Shown: positions 33,366-41,953 of the stretch, piece after piece
Position numbering within the stretch: position 1 is the first letter of the stretch
How the letters are laid out: each line of letters opens with the position of its first letter
Assembly: GCF_017814975.1 (NCBI RefSeq)
Contig: NZ_JAGIQA010000025.1
Span: 62,001-126,000, forward strand
Length of the DNA stretch: 64,000 nucleotides
Origin: Cupriavidus consociatus
Lineage (GTDB): Bacteria; Pseudomonadota; Gammaproteobacteria; Burkholderiales; Burkholderiaceae
Reading direction: 5' to 3'
Notes under the pieces: generated by a model
The model's database searches: none
Told to the model about the DNA's origin: nothing
The model's input: the letters and a program-made list of their open reading frames with translations, nothing else
Position numbers and translations under genes: made by a program

Positions 33366-34517
33366 ATGAAGAACTTCGAATTTCACAATACCCGGTCAAT
33401 GGTTGTCGAACGTGGCGGCGCGGCGAAGCTGCACGAGCGCGTTGCCGCAATGGGCTACCGGAGTGCGCTCATCGTCACTGATGCCGGCTTGCTTGCTACG
33501 GGAATCCTCGAAAGTACTCTTGCGGGATTTGCACAGCATGGTCTGCGCGCCACGGTCTTTTCGGATGTCCAGGCGGATCCGCCGGAAGCCGTGATTCAGT
33601 CCGCCGTGGCTGCCGCCCGTGCTTGCCTTGCAGACTGCGTGGTGGGCGTCGGTGGGGGAAGCTCGATGGACGCGGCCAAGTTGGCTGCGTTGCTGGCTTG
33701 TAGTGATGAGCGGCTTGATGAGATTTATGGGGTCAATCAAGTAAAGGGGCCGCGCCTGCCGCTTATTCTCGTTCCAACGACCGCTGGAACGGGCTCAGAA
33801 GTTACTCCCATCTCCATCGTGACGACGGGTGTGGGGGAAAAGAAGGGGGTGGTTTCCCCGGTTCTGCTGCCTGATGTGGCGCTGCTTGATGCTGAATTGA
33901 CGTTGGGACTTCCCTCGCATATCACAGCCGCAACCGGCATCGATGCGATGGTGCACGCGGTGGAAGCGTTCACGAGCAAGCGATTGAAGAACCCGATTTC
34001 CGATTGCCTCGCACGCGAAGCCCTTCACTTGCTCTCCGGTTCCCTTCACCGCGCATGTGCTGAGGGCTCGGACCTGGCTGCGCGCGAAAACATGCTCATT
34101 GGAGCCTGTCTGGCCGGTATGGCATTCGCAAATGCTCCGGTTGCTGCGGTGCATGCGCTGGCATATCCAATCGGTGCAAGATTCCACGTGCCACACGGCT
34201 TGTCGAACGCACTCGTTCTCGGGCCCGTTATGCGGTTCAACCTACTCGATGCTGCGAGTATGTACGCCGAACTCGCGGCCATTGTAGTGCCTGATGTCAC
34301 GGGCGATGACCAGGAGAAGGCTCTTGCGTTCGCAAAGTACCTGGAAGCGCTTAGCGGCGATTTGGGATTGCCCACCCGCTTGCGCGACGTTGGGATTGCA
34401 GCATCGGATTTGCCTGCACTGGCGGAGGATGCGATGAAACAGACGCGATTGCTTGTGAACAATCCGCGTGAGCTCGGCCTGAATGATGCGCTGGCAATCT
34501 ACGAGGAGGCACTGTGA
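33366..34517 (+). CDS. Iron-containing alcohol dehydrogenase
   Basis: This is a 383-residue group III (Fe-dependent) NAD(P) alcohol dehydrogenase. The nucleotide motif is GVGGGSSMDAAK (94-105), followed by PTTAGTGSEVT. Metal ligands are Asp193, His197, His263 and His277, matching the family pattern in spacing. The related maleylacetate reductases show similar motifs, so the substrate could be an alcohol/aldehyde or an unsaturated keto acid. The ATG at 33366 is chosen over an upstream TTG. The stop overlaps the thioesterase GTG start. Confidence 0.88.
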   Translation: MKNFEFHNTRSMVVERGGAAKLHERVAAMGYRSALIVTDAGLLATGILESTLAGFAQHGLRATVFSDVQADPPEAVIQSAVAAARACLADCVVGVGGGSSMDAAKLAALLACSDERLDEIYGVNQVKGPRLPLILVPTTAGTGSEVTPISIVTTGVGEKKGVVSPVLLPDVALLDAELTLGLPSHITAATGIDAMVHAVEAFTSKRLKNPISDCLAREALHLLSGSLHRACAEGSDLAARENMLIGACLAGMAFANAPVAAVHALAYPIGARFHVPHGLSNALVLGPVMRFNLLDAASMYAELAAIVVPDVTGDDQEKALAFAKYLEALSGDLGLPTRLRDVGIAASDLPALAEDAMKQTRLLVNNPRELGLNDALAIYEEAL

Positions 34518-34951
34518 ACGATAAGGCTGTCCCAACTCGCCGCGGCGCGTACCGGTACTTCTGCGCCATTCCCACACGCTGGGGTGACAACGATTCATAC
34601 GGGCATGTCAACAACGTTGTGTATTACGCATTCTTCGACAGCGCGGTCAATAAGCACCTTATTGAGAACGGCGTTCTTGACATCGCAAAGAGCGAAGTCA
34701 TCGGATTGGTCATCGAAACTCGCTGCACCTTCTTTTCGTCGATGGGCTTCCCGGACATTGTCAATGTAGGCCTGAAGGTCGTGCATCTGGGAAAGAGCAG
34801 TGTTCGATATGAGATTGCGTTGTTCCGCAACGATTCTGAAGAGTGCTCAGCTCTCGGGCAGTTCGTGCATGTCTACGTAGACCGCGCCACGAATCGCCCT
34901 GTTCCGATTCCCGACACAGTGCGGTCGGTACTCCAGTCACTGGCCGATTGA
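34514..34951 (+). CDS. Hotdog-fold acyl-CoA thioesterase (4-hydroxybenzoyl-CoA thioesterase type)
   Basis: This 145-residue single-hotdog protein should hydrolyse an acyl- or aroyl-CoA. The active-site segment RWGDNDSYGHVNNVVYY (22-38) has the Asp and the GHVNN helix start typical of the 4HBT family. It starts at a GTG overlapping the dehydrogenase stop by four bases and after GAGGAG. In this cluster it may release an aromatic acid from its CoA ester or act as a CoA-recycling safety valve. Confidence 0.85.
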   Translation: MNDKAVPTRRGAYRYFCAIPTRWGDNDSYGHVNNVVYYAFFDSAVNKHLIENGVLDIAKSEVIGLVIETRCTFFSSMGFPDIVNVGLKVVHLGKSSVRYEIALFRNDSEECSALGQFVHVYVDRATNRPVPIPDTVRSVLQSLAD

Positions 34952-34988
34952 TCGCATCAGAAAGAATAGGTGTTAGGAGGGACAAAAG

Positions 34989-36533
34989 ATGGAAATGGTG
35001 GGTGAAGCCCGGCTCGAAGCGTCGCGTGAGTTGGTCTGGGAAGCGTTGAACGACCCGCAGGTCTTGCAGGCGAGCATTCCTGGATGTGAAACACTAGAGA
35101 GGACTGCCGAGAATGAATTTACCGCGACGGTGGTTTCGAAGGTCGGCCCAATCAAAGCGCGCTTTGCCGGCAAGGTGTCTTTGTCGAACATCAGTCCGCC
35201 CAAGAGCTATACGTTGACCGGAGAAGGGTCTGGCGGAGCCGCAGGTTTCGCCAAGGCGGATATTGAAGTTTCGCTGGACGCTCTTGAGCCTACGGTCACG
35301 CTTCTGCGATATGGCGTCAAGGCCAATGTCGGTGGCAAGCTGGCCCAGCTTGGTTCGCGGATGATTGACGCCGCAGCGCGAAAGTCGGCCGACGATTTCT
35401 TCGAACTGTTCGGCCAGGAAGTGAATGAGCGGGCCAAGAGCGCGTCGACTGTAACGAATGGTGTGACATTCGACATTCGGGCGCTGGCGGGCAACGTTCC
35501 CGAAGAAGCTGTTGTCGCGCCGACTGAAGTTGCTGGTCGCCAGACCACCACACACGCCACATTCGTCGAGCCGGTCGAGCAAGGTCAGACGGCACGTACT
35601 GACAAGGCTGCAGCCAAATCGCAAAAGGAGTCGACTGCGCCGACCCCCGGCATTGCAACGCAGGCTGAGGTCATGGATGTCCTGATAAGCGAGATGGTCA
35701 AGGTTTGGATTTCCGACCAAATCGCTGTGGTCACCCTGAACCGTCCGAAAAGCCGCAATGCCATGACGTATGCAATGTGGCTTGCAATTCCCGCAATCAT
35801 GAGCGCTTTGGATCGAAATCCGGATGTGCGGGCGGTGCTACTTACCGGGGCGGAGCAGGATTTCTGCGCGGGAGCAGACATCCCAGAATTTGAAAAGGTG
35901 CGCGCGGACATCGCGCAGGCGACCGCTTATGAGGTTGCCGTAGATGCATGCTGCGACGCGATTGCCAAGCTTTCTAAGCCAACGATTGCAGTACTCCGCG
36001 GGTATTGCTTGGGAGGCGGGGCTCATCTCGCGATGTCGTGCGATTTCCGATTTGCTGCCGCGGACGCCATGTTCGGCATCCCGGCTGCGCGACTGTCAAT
36101 CATCTATGGTGTGAGGGGAACGCGCAAGCTTCTCTCACTGGTCGGCCTGTCGGAAGCCAAGAGGATTCTTTTTGGTGCGCAACGATTCGACGCTGAGACG
36201 GCGCACCGCATTGGCTTCGTAGACCAAGTTGCGGGAATGAAGGCCGAGAACCCAAGCCTATCCATCTGGGAACGGCTACTGGGTGCCAAAGCTCGCCAAG
36301 CCCCAGGGGACCCGATGGCTGAGGCCCGGGCGTTTGCTACCTCCCTCGCCGGGAATGCTCCGCTTAGCATCGCAGGGGCAAAGTATTTGCTCAACGGCAT
36401 GGCCATGGGCACCGGAAGCTTGGATTTGGCGCGCGCTGAGGCGCTGATTGCCGCTGCGGCTGGCAGCGATGATTATCGTGAGGGGCGCGAAGCATTTGCG
36501 GTTCGGCGAGAGCCGAAGTTCCACGGCCGCTGA
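34989..36533 (+). CDS. Fusion of a CoxG-like SRPBCC domain and a crotonase-fold domain
   Basis: This is one uninterrupted 514-residue frame. Residues 1 to about 150 are a CoxG/SRPBCC domain (MVGEARLEASRELVWEAL, IPGCETLE, VGPIKARFAGKV), which in other clusters helps bring the molybdenum hydroxylase to the membrane. A Thr/Ala/Gln/Pro-rich linker covers about 155-225. The rest is a crotonase domain (FCAGADIPEFE, YCLGGGAHLAMSCD). Both hydratase glutamates are missing: the first site is His (GAHLAM) and the second is Ala (GIPAARLSI). It directly precedes the molybdenum hydroxylase genes. The internal ATG at 35672 has only a poor ribosome site, so a separate crotonase is less likely. I infer a scaffold linking hydroxylase to CoA chemistry. 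Confidence 0.8.
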   Translation: MEMVGEARLEASRELVWEALNDPQVLQASIPGCETLERTAENEFTATVVSKVGPIKARFAGKVSLSNISPPKSYTLTGEGSGGAAGFAKADIEVSLDALEPTVTLLRYGVKANVGGKLAQLGSRMIDAAARKSADDFFELFGQEVNERAKSASTVTNGVTFDIRALAGNVPEEAVVAPTEVAGRQTTTHATFVEPVEQGQTARTDKAAAKSQKESTAPTPGIATQAEVMDVLISEMVKVWISDQIAVVTLNRPKSRNAMTYAMWLAIPAIMSALDRNPDVRAVLLTGAEQDFCAGADIPEFEKVRADIAQATAYEVAVDACCDAIAKLSKPTIAVLRGYCLGGGAHLAMSCDFRFAAADAMFGIPAARLSIIYGVRGTRKLLSLVGLSEAKRILFGAQRFDAETAHRIGFVDQVAGMKAENPSLSIWERLLGAKARQAPGDPMAEARAFATSLAGNAPLSIAGAKYLLNGMAMGTGSLDLARAEALIAAAAGSDDYREGREAFAVRREPKFHGR

Positions 36534-36544
36534 GGAGAGTAGAC

Positions 36545-37423
36545 ATGAAACCCGCTCCCTTTGACTATTGCGCTCCGGATTCAGTTGAGGAAGCACTGGA
36601 CATTCTTGCCACCCACGGTGGGGATGCCAAGGTGATGGCCGGCGGGCAAAGTCTGACGCCCATGCTGAACTTTCGCGTGGTGCGACCGAACCTCATTGTC
36701 GATATCAGCAGGCTGATTGAACTCGACTATGTGCGGAGTAGCGGTCAAGGCGGACTGACGGTCGGCGCGCTCACGCGTCATCGGGAACTGGAAACGTCCT
36801 CGTTAGTTGCTAGCCGGTTTCCGGTGATTCCCGAGACGATGGTGAACGTGGCGCATCTCGCGATAAGGAATCGCGGGACCATCGGCGGCAGTCTGTCCCA
36901 TGCCGACCCGGCCGCCGAACTTCCGATGCTCACTCGACTGCTCGACGCAGAGATTGTGGTGCGCTCCACGCGCGGTGAAAGGGTGATTGCGTCCGAAGAT
37001 TTCTTCGTCGCCCCTCTTACTAGTGCACTGGAAGAGGACGAGATAGTCGTCCGCGTGGAATTTCCTGGCCTGGCGACTGGCATGGGCTGGTGTTTTCAAG
37101 AGTTCGCACGCCGCGCCGGTGATTTTGCGCTCGCTGCCGTCGGAGTGTTACTCGATGTTCGCGACGGGATCATCCACGAAGCCAGGGTGGCGATGATGGG
37201 GGTGGGGGATACGCCCTTGCGGCGCCCGGAGTCTGAGGCCGTGCTTACGGGGAGTGCGCTATCCGACGCTGTCGTTGCCGAGGCGGTACAGGCAGCGTGT
37301 GTCTCCCTTGAGCCGAATGTTGACCTACATGCTTCGCCCGAATTTCGCCGTCATCTGGCTGGCGTGCTGATGGAGCGTGTACTGCGAAAGGCGTGGCAGC
37401 GTTCTGCAGGAGTGAAAGCATGA
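36545..37423 (+). CDS. Molybdenum hydroxylase FAD-binding medium subunit
   Basis: This is the 292-residue CoxM/QorM-type subunit that carries FAD and passes electrons to the acceptor. FAD motifs are MAGGQSLTPMLNFR (30-43) and TIGGSLSHADPAAELP (about 112-127). An AGGAG site precedes the ATG at 36545. The stop overlaps the small-subunit start by four bases. The order medium, small, large matches both carbon monoxide dehydrogenase and N-heterocycle hydroxylases; the large subunit motif argues for the latter group. Confidence 0.92.
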   Translation: MKPAPFDYCAPDSVEEALDILATHGGDAKVMAGGQSLTPMLNFRVVRPNLIVDISRLIELDYVRSSGQGGLTVGALTRHRELETSSLVASRFPVIPETMVNVAHLAIRNRGTIGGSLSHADPAAELPMLTRLLDAEIVVRSTRGERVIASEDFFVAPLTSALEEDEIVVRVEFPGLATGMGWCFQEFARRAGDFALAAVGVLLDVRDGIIHEARVAMMGVGDTPLRRPESEAVLTGSALSDAVVAEAVQAACVSLEPNVDLHASPEFRRHLAGVLMERVLRKAWQRSAGVKA

Positions 37424-37941
37424 GCGAATCAAAAATTCCCCTGAAGCCTGTCTGGATGGTGGTCAATGGCGAGGTTTGCGAGCGGGAGGTTGAACCACGG
37501 CTGCTGTTGTCGGACTTTTTGCGTCACACCCTAGGACTGACAGGTACCCATGTTGGGTGTGAGCACGGCGTTTGCGGAGCCTGCACTGTAATCGTCGATG
37601 GTGACAGTGTGCGGTCCTGTCTGATGCTGGCCGTGCGGGCAAACGGCTGCGACGTCAAGACGGTTGAAAGCATGGGGAGCATCGACGCACTTAGCCCGCT
37701 TCAGGAAGCTTTCCGGGAGCAGCACGGTCTGCAGTGTGGCTTCTGTACTCCAGGAATGCTCGCGACCTGCTCGGACGCTCTTCAAAAGTACCCACTGGTA
37801 ACCGACGAGGAGATTCGCGATGTCCTGTCGGGAAATCTGTGCCGCTGTACCGGCTACCAGGGAATCGTGAACGCGGTTCGCGTATGCGTGGCGAGCCGAG
37901 ATGCTCTGCGTGACGCGGCAGCCGACTCCAAGAAGGTGTGA
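37420..37941 (+). CDS. Molybdenum hydroxylase 2Fe-2S small subunit
   Basis: This 173-residue subunit has two 2Fe-2S clusters. The plant-type centre uses Cys47, 52, 55 and 67 (GCEHGVCGACT). The second uses Cys106, 109, 141 and 143 (CGFCTPGM and CRCTGYQG). The ATG at 37420 overlaps the medium-subunit stop. It relays electrons from the molybdenum site to FAD. No anomaly was seen apart from the inserted gene that follows instead of the large subunit. Confidence 0.95.
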   Translation: MSESKIPLKPVWMVVNGEVCEREVEPRLLLSDFLRHTLGLTGTHVGCEHGVCGACTVIVDGDSVRSCLMLAVRANGCDVKTVESMGSIDALSPLQEAFREQHGLQCGFCTPGMLATCSDALQKYPLVTDEEIRDVLSGNLCRCTGYQGIVNAVRVCVASRDALRDAAADSKKV

Positions 37942-37955
37942 AGGAATCTACTCCC

Positions 37956-38717
37956 ATGAAGATGCATATTTTGAGTGGCGGCCGGTTGCGCATGCGCAAG
38001 AGCGTTTATCTGCCCGAGGCAGATCGGAGCGAAACTATTGATCTTCCCGTTTCCTGCGTTCTGCTGCGGCATAGTCAAGGAAATGTCCTTTTTGACACCG
38101 GCTGTCACCCCAGCACGGTCCAGGACAGTGTTGGTCGCTGGGGCACGATGGCAAAGGCCATGACGCCCATCGGAGGGCCGCAGGAGAACGTTGTTTCGGA
38201 ACTCGCCAATGTCGGACTGGTTCCAGAAGATATCGACGTTGTGGTCAACTCGCATTTTCATTCGGACCATTGCGGCTGCAACGAGTTCTTCAAGCGTGCA
38301 ACGATCTTCTGTCATCAGGAAGAGCTACGTGCAGCGCAGAGTAGCGACGCTGTCCAAAAGGGATATATCCCCGCCGACTGGCAGCATCCAATGCCTGTCG
38401 TTGCAATCGATAGTGAGCGCGACTTCTTTGGCGATGGCAAGCTCACGCTACTGCCTCTCCCGGGTCATACACCCGGCACACTTGGTGCGGTAGTCAACCT
38501 GGCGCGCGATGGCAGCTTCCTGATGGCGGCTGACGCAGTTGCTCTGCGTGAAAACCTCGAGCGCGAAATCATGCCGCGCAATACGTGGGACCCGGATAAG
38601 GCGATGGGTTCCCTTCGCGAAATCCAGCGACTCGCACGTGCCGGGACGAAGGTTTTGTTTGGCCATGACGCCCGTCAATGGGAGGAAGTCCGAAAAGGAC
38701 TTGATGCGTATGAGTAA
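37956..38717 (+). CDS. Metallo-beta-lactamase-fold hydrolase (lactonase-like)
   Basis: This is a 253-residue protein with the metal motif HFHSDHCG (His100, His102, Asp104, His105) and later His residues in PLPGHTPGT and FGHDARQ. The overall pattern fits the N-acyl-homoserine-lactonase-like branch, which hydrolyses lactones. It sits between the small and large subunits of the molybdenum hydroxylase, 14 bases after the former and overlapping the latter. A lactone or lactam product of ring hydroxylation is a reasonable substrate; quorum quenching is less likely here. The ATG at 37956 is preferred to the overlapping GTG at 37938. Confidence 0.85.
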   Translation: MKMHILSGGRLRMRKSVYLPEADRSETIDLPVSCVLLRHSQGNVLFDTGCHPSTVQDSVGRWGTMAKAMTPIGGPQENVVSELANVGLVPEDIDVVVNSHFHSDHCGCNEFFKRATIFCHQEELRAAQSSDAVQKGYIPADWQHPMPVVAIDSERDFFGDGKLTLLPLPGHTPGTLGAVVNLARDGSFLMAADAVALRENLEREIMPRNTWDPDKAMGSLREIQRLARAGTKVLFGHDARQWEEVRKGLDAYE

Positions 38718-41154
38718 CCGAGGCAGCCGCGTGGACCAGTCGGATGCACCTGATGTCGATGTCGACGCGCAGGTCGGGCGAAAGCTGGTCGGACAACCTG
38801 TACGTCGCGTCGAAGATGCCAGACTGCTGACGGGCTTGGGACGGTATGTCGATGATCGCCCCGCCGGACACGCTCTTCATATGGCCATTGTGCGCAGCGA
38901 CCAGCCGCACGCGCGTGTCGTCGACGTTCGCGCAGATGCTGCTCGCGCCATGCCTGGAGTGTTTGGCGTCTACACGTGGTCCGATATCGCAGGTCTGATT
39001 AAGCCTGCGATCGCCACTTCGCGAATGAGCGGCTACCAGCCGACGCCAATTCATGCATTGGCTAATGGCGTCGTGCATTTTGTTGGCGAACCCGTCGTGG
39101 CAATCCTCGCGCGGTCTCGTTATGAAGCGGAAGATGCCATGGATGGCGTTGAGGTCATCTATGAAGCGCTTCCGATTGCAACAGACGCCGAAACGGCTGC
39201 ACAACCAGAAGCTCCGATTCTCCATGAAGGCTTTGAAAGCAATGTCCTCGTAGAACGTGCCTTTGTGCGCGGCGAAGTCGACAAGGCATTCGCTGACGCT
39301 CCTTTGGTCGTCTCGGGAAAGTTCCGCTTTCATCGCAAGACCTCCGCAGCGATGGAGCCTCGTTGCTACATGGCAGAGGTCGATTCAGGCCGAGATTCGT
39401 TGACGTTATATACGTCAAGTCAGGTACCAGGCATCGTACGAGACGCAATCGCCGACTTGCTCGATATGCCAGGGAATCGCCTGACTGTCATCGCACCGGA
39501 CGTTGGTGGCGGATTTGGTGGGAAGACCTCGCTTTATCAGGAAGAGATGCTGGTTTGCACGTTGGCGCGGAAAGTCGGTCGCACGGTCAAGTGGACAGGT
39601 GACCGGCTTGAGGACCTGCTTTCGACAAGCCAGGCTTTCGATGAGCGTGTTGAAGCGGAGCTGGCCCTTTCGGCGGACGGAGAAGTCCTCGGTTTGCGCG
39701 CAAATGTCATCGGAGATGTAGGCGCGTACTCGATTTACCCTTGGACCGCTGGCATTGAACCGGTCCAGGTTATCAGCTTCCTTCCAGGGCCCTATCGCGT
39801 GCCTTGCTACCACGGACACGTCCGTGGCGTGGCAACACCGAAATCGCCCACTGGGCCGTACCGTGGCGTTGGCCGACCGACTTCTACGTTTGCCATGGAA
39901 CGGCTGATGGACATGGCCGCCAAGCGGCTGGGTATGGACCCGACCGAGCTGAGGCGCCGCAATCTGGTGCAGCCGGACCAGTTTCCTTACAAGACTGCCG
40001 TCGGCATCGTATGGGACCAATCGGCGTTCACCGAGGGCCTGGAAGCCGCGAAGGAGCGGTTTGAGTACTCAAAGGCCAGGTTGGAACAGGCCGAAGCGCG
40101 TGAGGAAGGTCGTTGGGTTGGCATTGGGGTGGCGTGCTACGCCGAACTCTCTGGCATTGGCTCTCGAATTTCGGCTTCACCGGGCATGCCGATTAACACA
40201 GGGACGGACACCTGTGTCATTCAGCTCGACTCAACCGGCGCCATTACCGCCTCCTTCGGCTGCGCATCTCATGGGCAAGGACATGAGACAACATTGGCGC
40301 AGGTGCTTGCTGATGAGTTGGGGGCTAGGCTAGAGGACCTTCGCGTTGTGACAGGAAACAGTGCTGCCGTCCCACACAGCACAGGAAGCTACGCAAGTCG
40401 AACAGCAGTGATTAGCGGTGGCGCGGGCATGCTGGCGGCAAGGGAACTGCGTCAGCGCATGTTGCGCGTCGCCGCGCATCTGCTGAATGCTACCGCTGAA
40501 GAGCTCGAGATTGTCGACAGCGTTATCCGCGTCCGATTGGGCGAGGGCAAATTGACATTTGTGGACCTGGCGCGAGCGCTGTATTCGCAGATGGGCCGTG
40601 TGCCACCAGAGGTGCGCGAGGAAATGTGCGTCAGCCGCGCCTATGACCCCGTAGTAGGTACGACCAGCTCAGCGACTCACATAGTGCAAGTCGAAGTCGA
40701 CCCTCAAACCTACGCGGTTCACATTCAGCGATATGTCATTGCGGAGGACTGCGGACGCATCATCAACCCATTGATTGTCACCGGACAGACCCGTGGAGCG
40801 CTTGCACAGGGAGTAGGTGCGGCACTCCTTGAGGAAGTCGTCTACGACAGCGACGGCCAGCTCTTAACCGCAAGTTTCGTTGATTACCTCTTACCTTCTG
40901 CGCCTGAGGTGCCAGAGCTCGAGATGGTCCACCTGAATACCGAGGCTCCGAACACGCTGGGTGGCTTCCGTGGCATGGGGGAGGGCGGAACCATCGGGTC
41001 GCCGGCGGCCATTGCGAACGCGATCGCTGACGCCCTGTCACCGCTTGGTATCGAAATTGTAGAACTACCCGCTACACCGGAGCGGCTGTTTCAGCTGGTC
41101 CGCCAATCTAAGCTTGAATCTATGGAGGAGTTTGGGAATGGAATTCGCACTTGA
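38704..41154 (+). CDS. Molybdenum hydroxylase large (molybdopterin) subunit, not form I CO dehydrogenase
   Basis: This is an 816-residue catalytic subunit binding the molybdopterin cofactor. The first domain starts KLVGQPVRRVEDARLLTG; cofactor-binding blocks include DVGGGFGGKT and SHGQGHETT. The catalytic Glu lies in GMGEGGTIGSPAA near the C-terminus. The active-site loop reads GPYRGVGRP, whereas form I CO dehydrogenase has AYxCSFR. It therefore hydroxylates some organic, probably heteroaromatic or aldehyde, substrate. Two ATGs (38704, 38710) follow AAAGGA. No maturation genes of the CoxD/E/F or XdhC kind are in the window. Confidence 0.9.
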   Translation: MRMSNRGSRVDQSDAPDVDVDAQVGRKLVGQPVRRVEDARLLTGLGRYVDDRPAGHALHMAIVRSDQPHARVVDVRADAARAMPGVFGVYTWSDIAGLIKPAIATSRMSGYQPTPIHALANGVVHFVGEPVVAILARSRYEAEDAMDGVEVIYEALPIATDAETAAQPEAPILHEGFESNVLVERAFVRGEVDKAFADAPLVVSGKFRFHRKTSAAMEPRCYMAEVDSGRDSLTLYTSSQVPGIVRDAIADLLDMPGNRLTVIAPDVGGGFGGKTSLYQEEMLVCTLARKVGRTVKWTGDRLEDLLSTSQAFDERVEAELALSADGEVLGLRANVIGDVGAYSIYPWTAGIEPVQVISFLPGPYRVPCYHGHVRGVATPKSPTGPYRGVGRPTSTFAMERLMDMAAKRLGMDPTELRRRNLVQPDQFPYKTAVGIVWDQSAFTEGLEAAKERFEYSKARLEQAEAREEGRWVGIGVACYAELSGIGSRISASPGMPINTGTDTCVIQLDSTGAITASFGCASHGQGHETTLAQVLADELGARLEDLRVVTGNSAAVPHSTGSYASRTAVISGGAGMLAARELRQRMLRVAAHLLNATAEELEIVDSVIRVRLGEGKLTFVDLARALYSQMGRVPPEVREEMCVSRAYDPVVGTTSSATHIVQVEVDPQTYAVHIQRYVIAEDCGRIINPLIVTGQTRGALAQGVGAALLEEVVYDSDGQLLTASFVDYLLPSAPEVPELEMVHLNTEAPNTLGGFRGMGEGGTIGSPAAIANAIADALSPLGIEIVELPATPERLFQLVRQSKLESMEEFGNGIRT

Positions 41155-41890
41155 AGGGAAGGTTGCGCTGGTCACGGGCGGCGCACGGGATGTCGGCCGC
41201 GAGATTGCCTTGGGACTGGCCGCTGAGGGTGCAAGTGTCGTCGTGAACTATCACGGATCGAAGGCAGGCGCTGAAGCAGTAGTTGCAGAGATTGAGGGGC
41301 GCGGTGGCCGAGCACTGGCGATCCGGTGCGATATTTCCGATCGTGCGCAAGTGGACGCCATGGTCGCTCAGACGGTGGAGACCTATGGGGGTCTCAATAT
41401 TCTCGTCAACAACGCGGGACTCGTTATCCGGAAGCGCTTTGTCGAGACCACCCCAGAAGAATGGCGTAAGCAAATCGACGTTTGCCTGTATGGGACTCTG
41501 AATTGCACGCATGCAGCCCTTCCCCATCTGGAAGCCCAAAAGGGTACCGGGCGCATTATTAGTATCATGGGCGATTCCTCGCGTGTGGGCGAGTCCGGCC
41601 TGGCGATTGGCGCGGCGGCACGTGCGGCGAACATCGCGCTGATGAAGTCCGTGGCACGCGAGACTCGGTCGGGCACCACGGCAAACTCGATTGCGCTAGG
41701 CCTTATCGAGACCGCCCACGACCCCGAGTTCATCGAGGCAAGCCGAGAAAAGCTTACGCGGCTCTATCCGCTGCGTCGTCTCGGCCAACCTGAGGATGTA
41801 GCGCCGATGGTGGTACTGCTCGCATCCGCGCGCGGTAGTTGGGTGACGGGCCAAGTAATCAGTGTGAGCGGCGGCTTCAGCATGGTCTAA
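41138..41890 (+). CDS. SDR-fold protein lacking the canonical catalytic residues
   Basis: This 250-residue short-chain dehydrogenase fold has a good nucleotide motif (TGGARDVGREIA, 13-24) and NNAG at 91-94. The active site is changed. Where Tyr-x3-Lys is expected the sequence has Gly158-AAA-Arg162, and the Ser position in RIISIMGDSS is Gly or Met. GGAGGAG seven bases before the ATG at 41138 supports this start, which overlaps the molybdenum hydroxylase stop. It may be a binding or regulatory SDR, or use a different chemistry. A C-terminal GQVISVSGGFSMV is typical of SDRs. Confidence 0.82.
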   Translation: MEFALEGKVALVTGGARDVGREIALGLAAEGASVVVNYHGSKAGAEAVVAEIEGRGGRALAIRCDISDRAQVDAMVAQTVETYGGLNILVNNAGLVIRKRFVETTPEEWRKQIDVCLYGTLNCTHAALPHLEAQKGTGRIISIMGDSSRVGESGLAIGAAARAANIALMKSVARETRSGTTANSIALGLIETAHDPEFIEASREKLTRLYPLRRLGQPEDVAPMVVLLASARGSWVTGQVISVSGGFSMV

Positions 41891-41953
41891 GCGCAGGGTC
41901 GCAGCCCTCTGACCACGAGACAGAGCGGCTGCCGCTGATATAAGGAGACAACC

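Noticed and set aside
37956..38717. Quorum-quenching AHL lactonase as the main role
   Set aside because: The fold fits, but translational linkage to the molybdenum hydroxylase makes a catabolic lactone or lactam the more likely substrate.
36545..41154. Carbon monoxide dehydrogenase (CoxMSL)
   Set aside because: Subunit order and CoxG fit, but the large-subunit loop reads GPYRGVGR and lacks the AYxCSFR motif of true form I CO dehydrogenase; the neighbours are CoA and ring-degradation genes.
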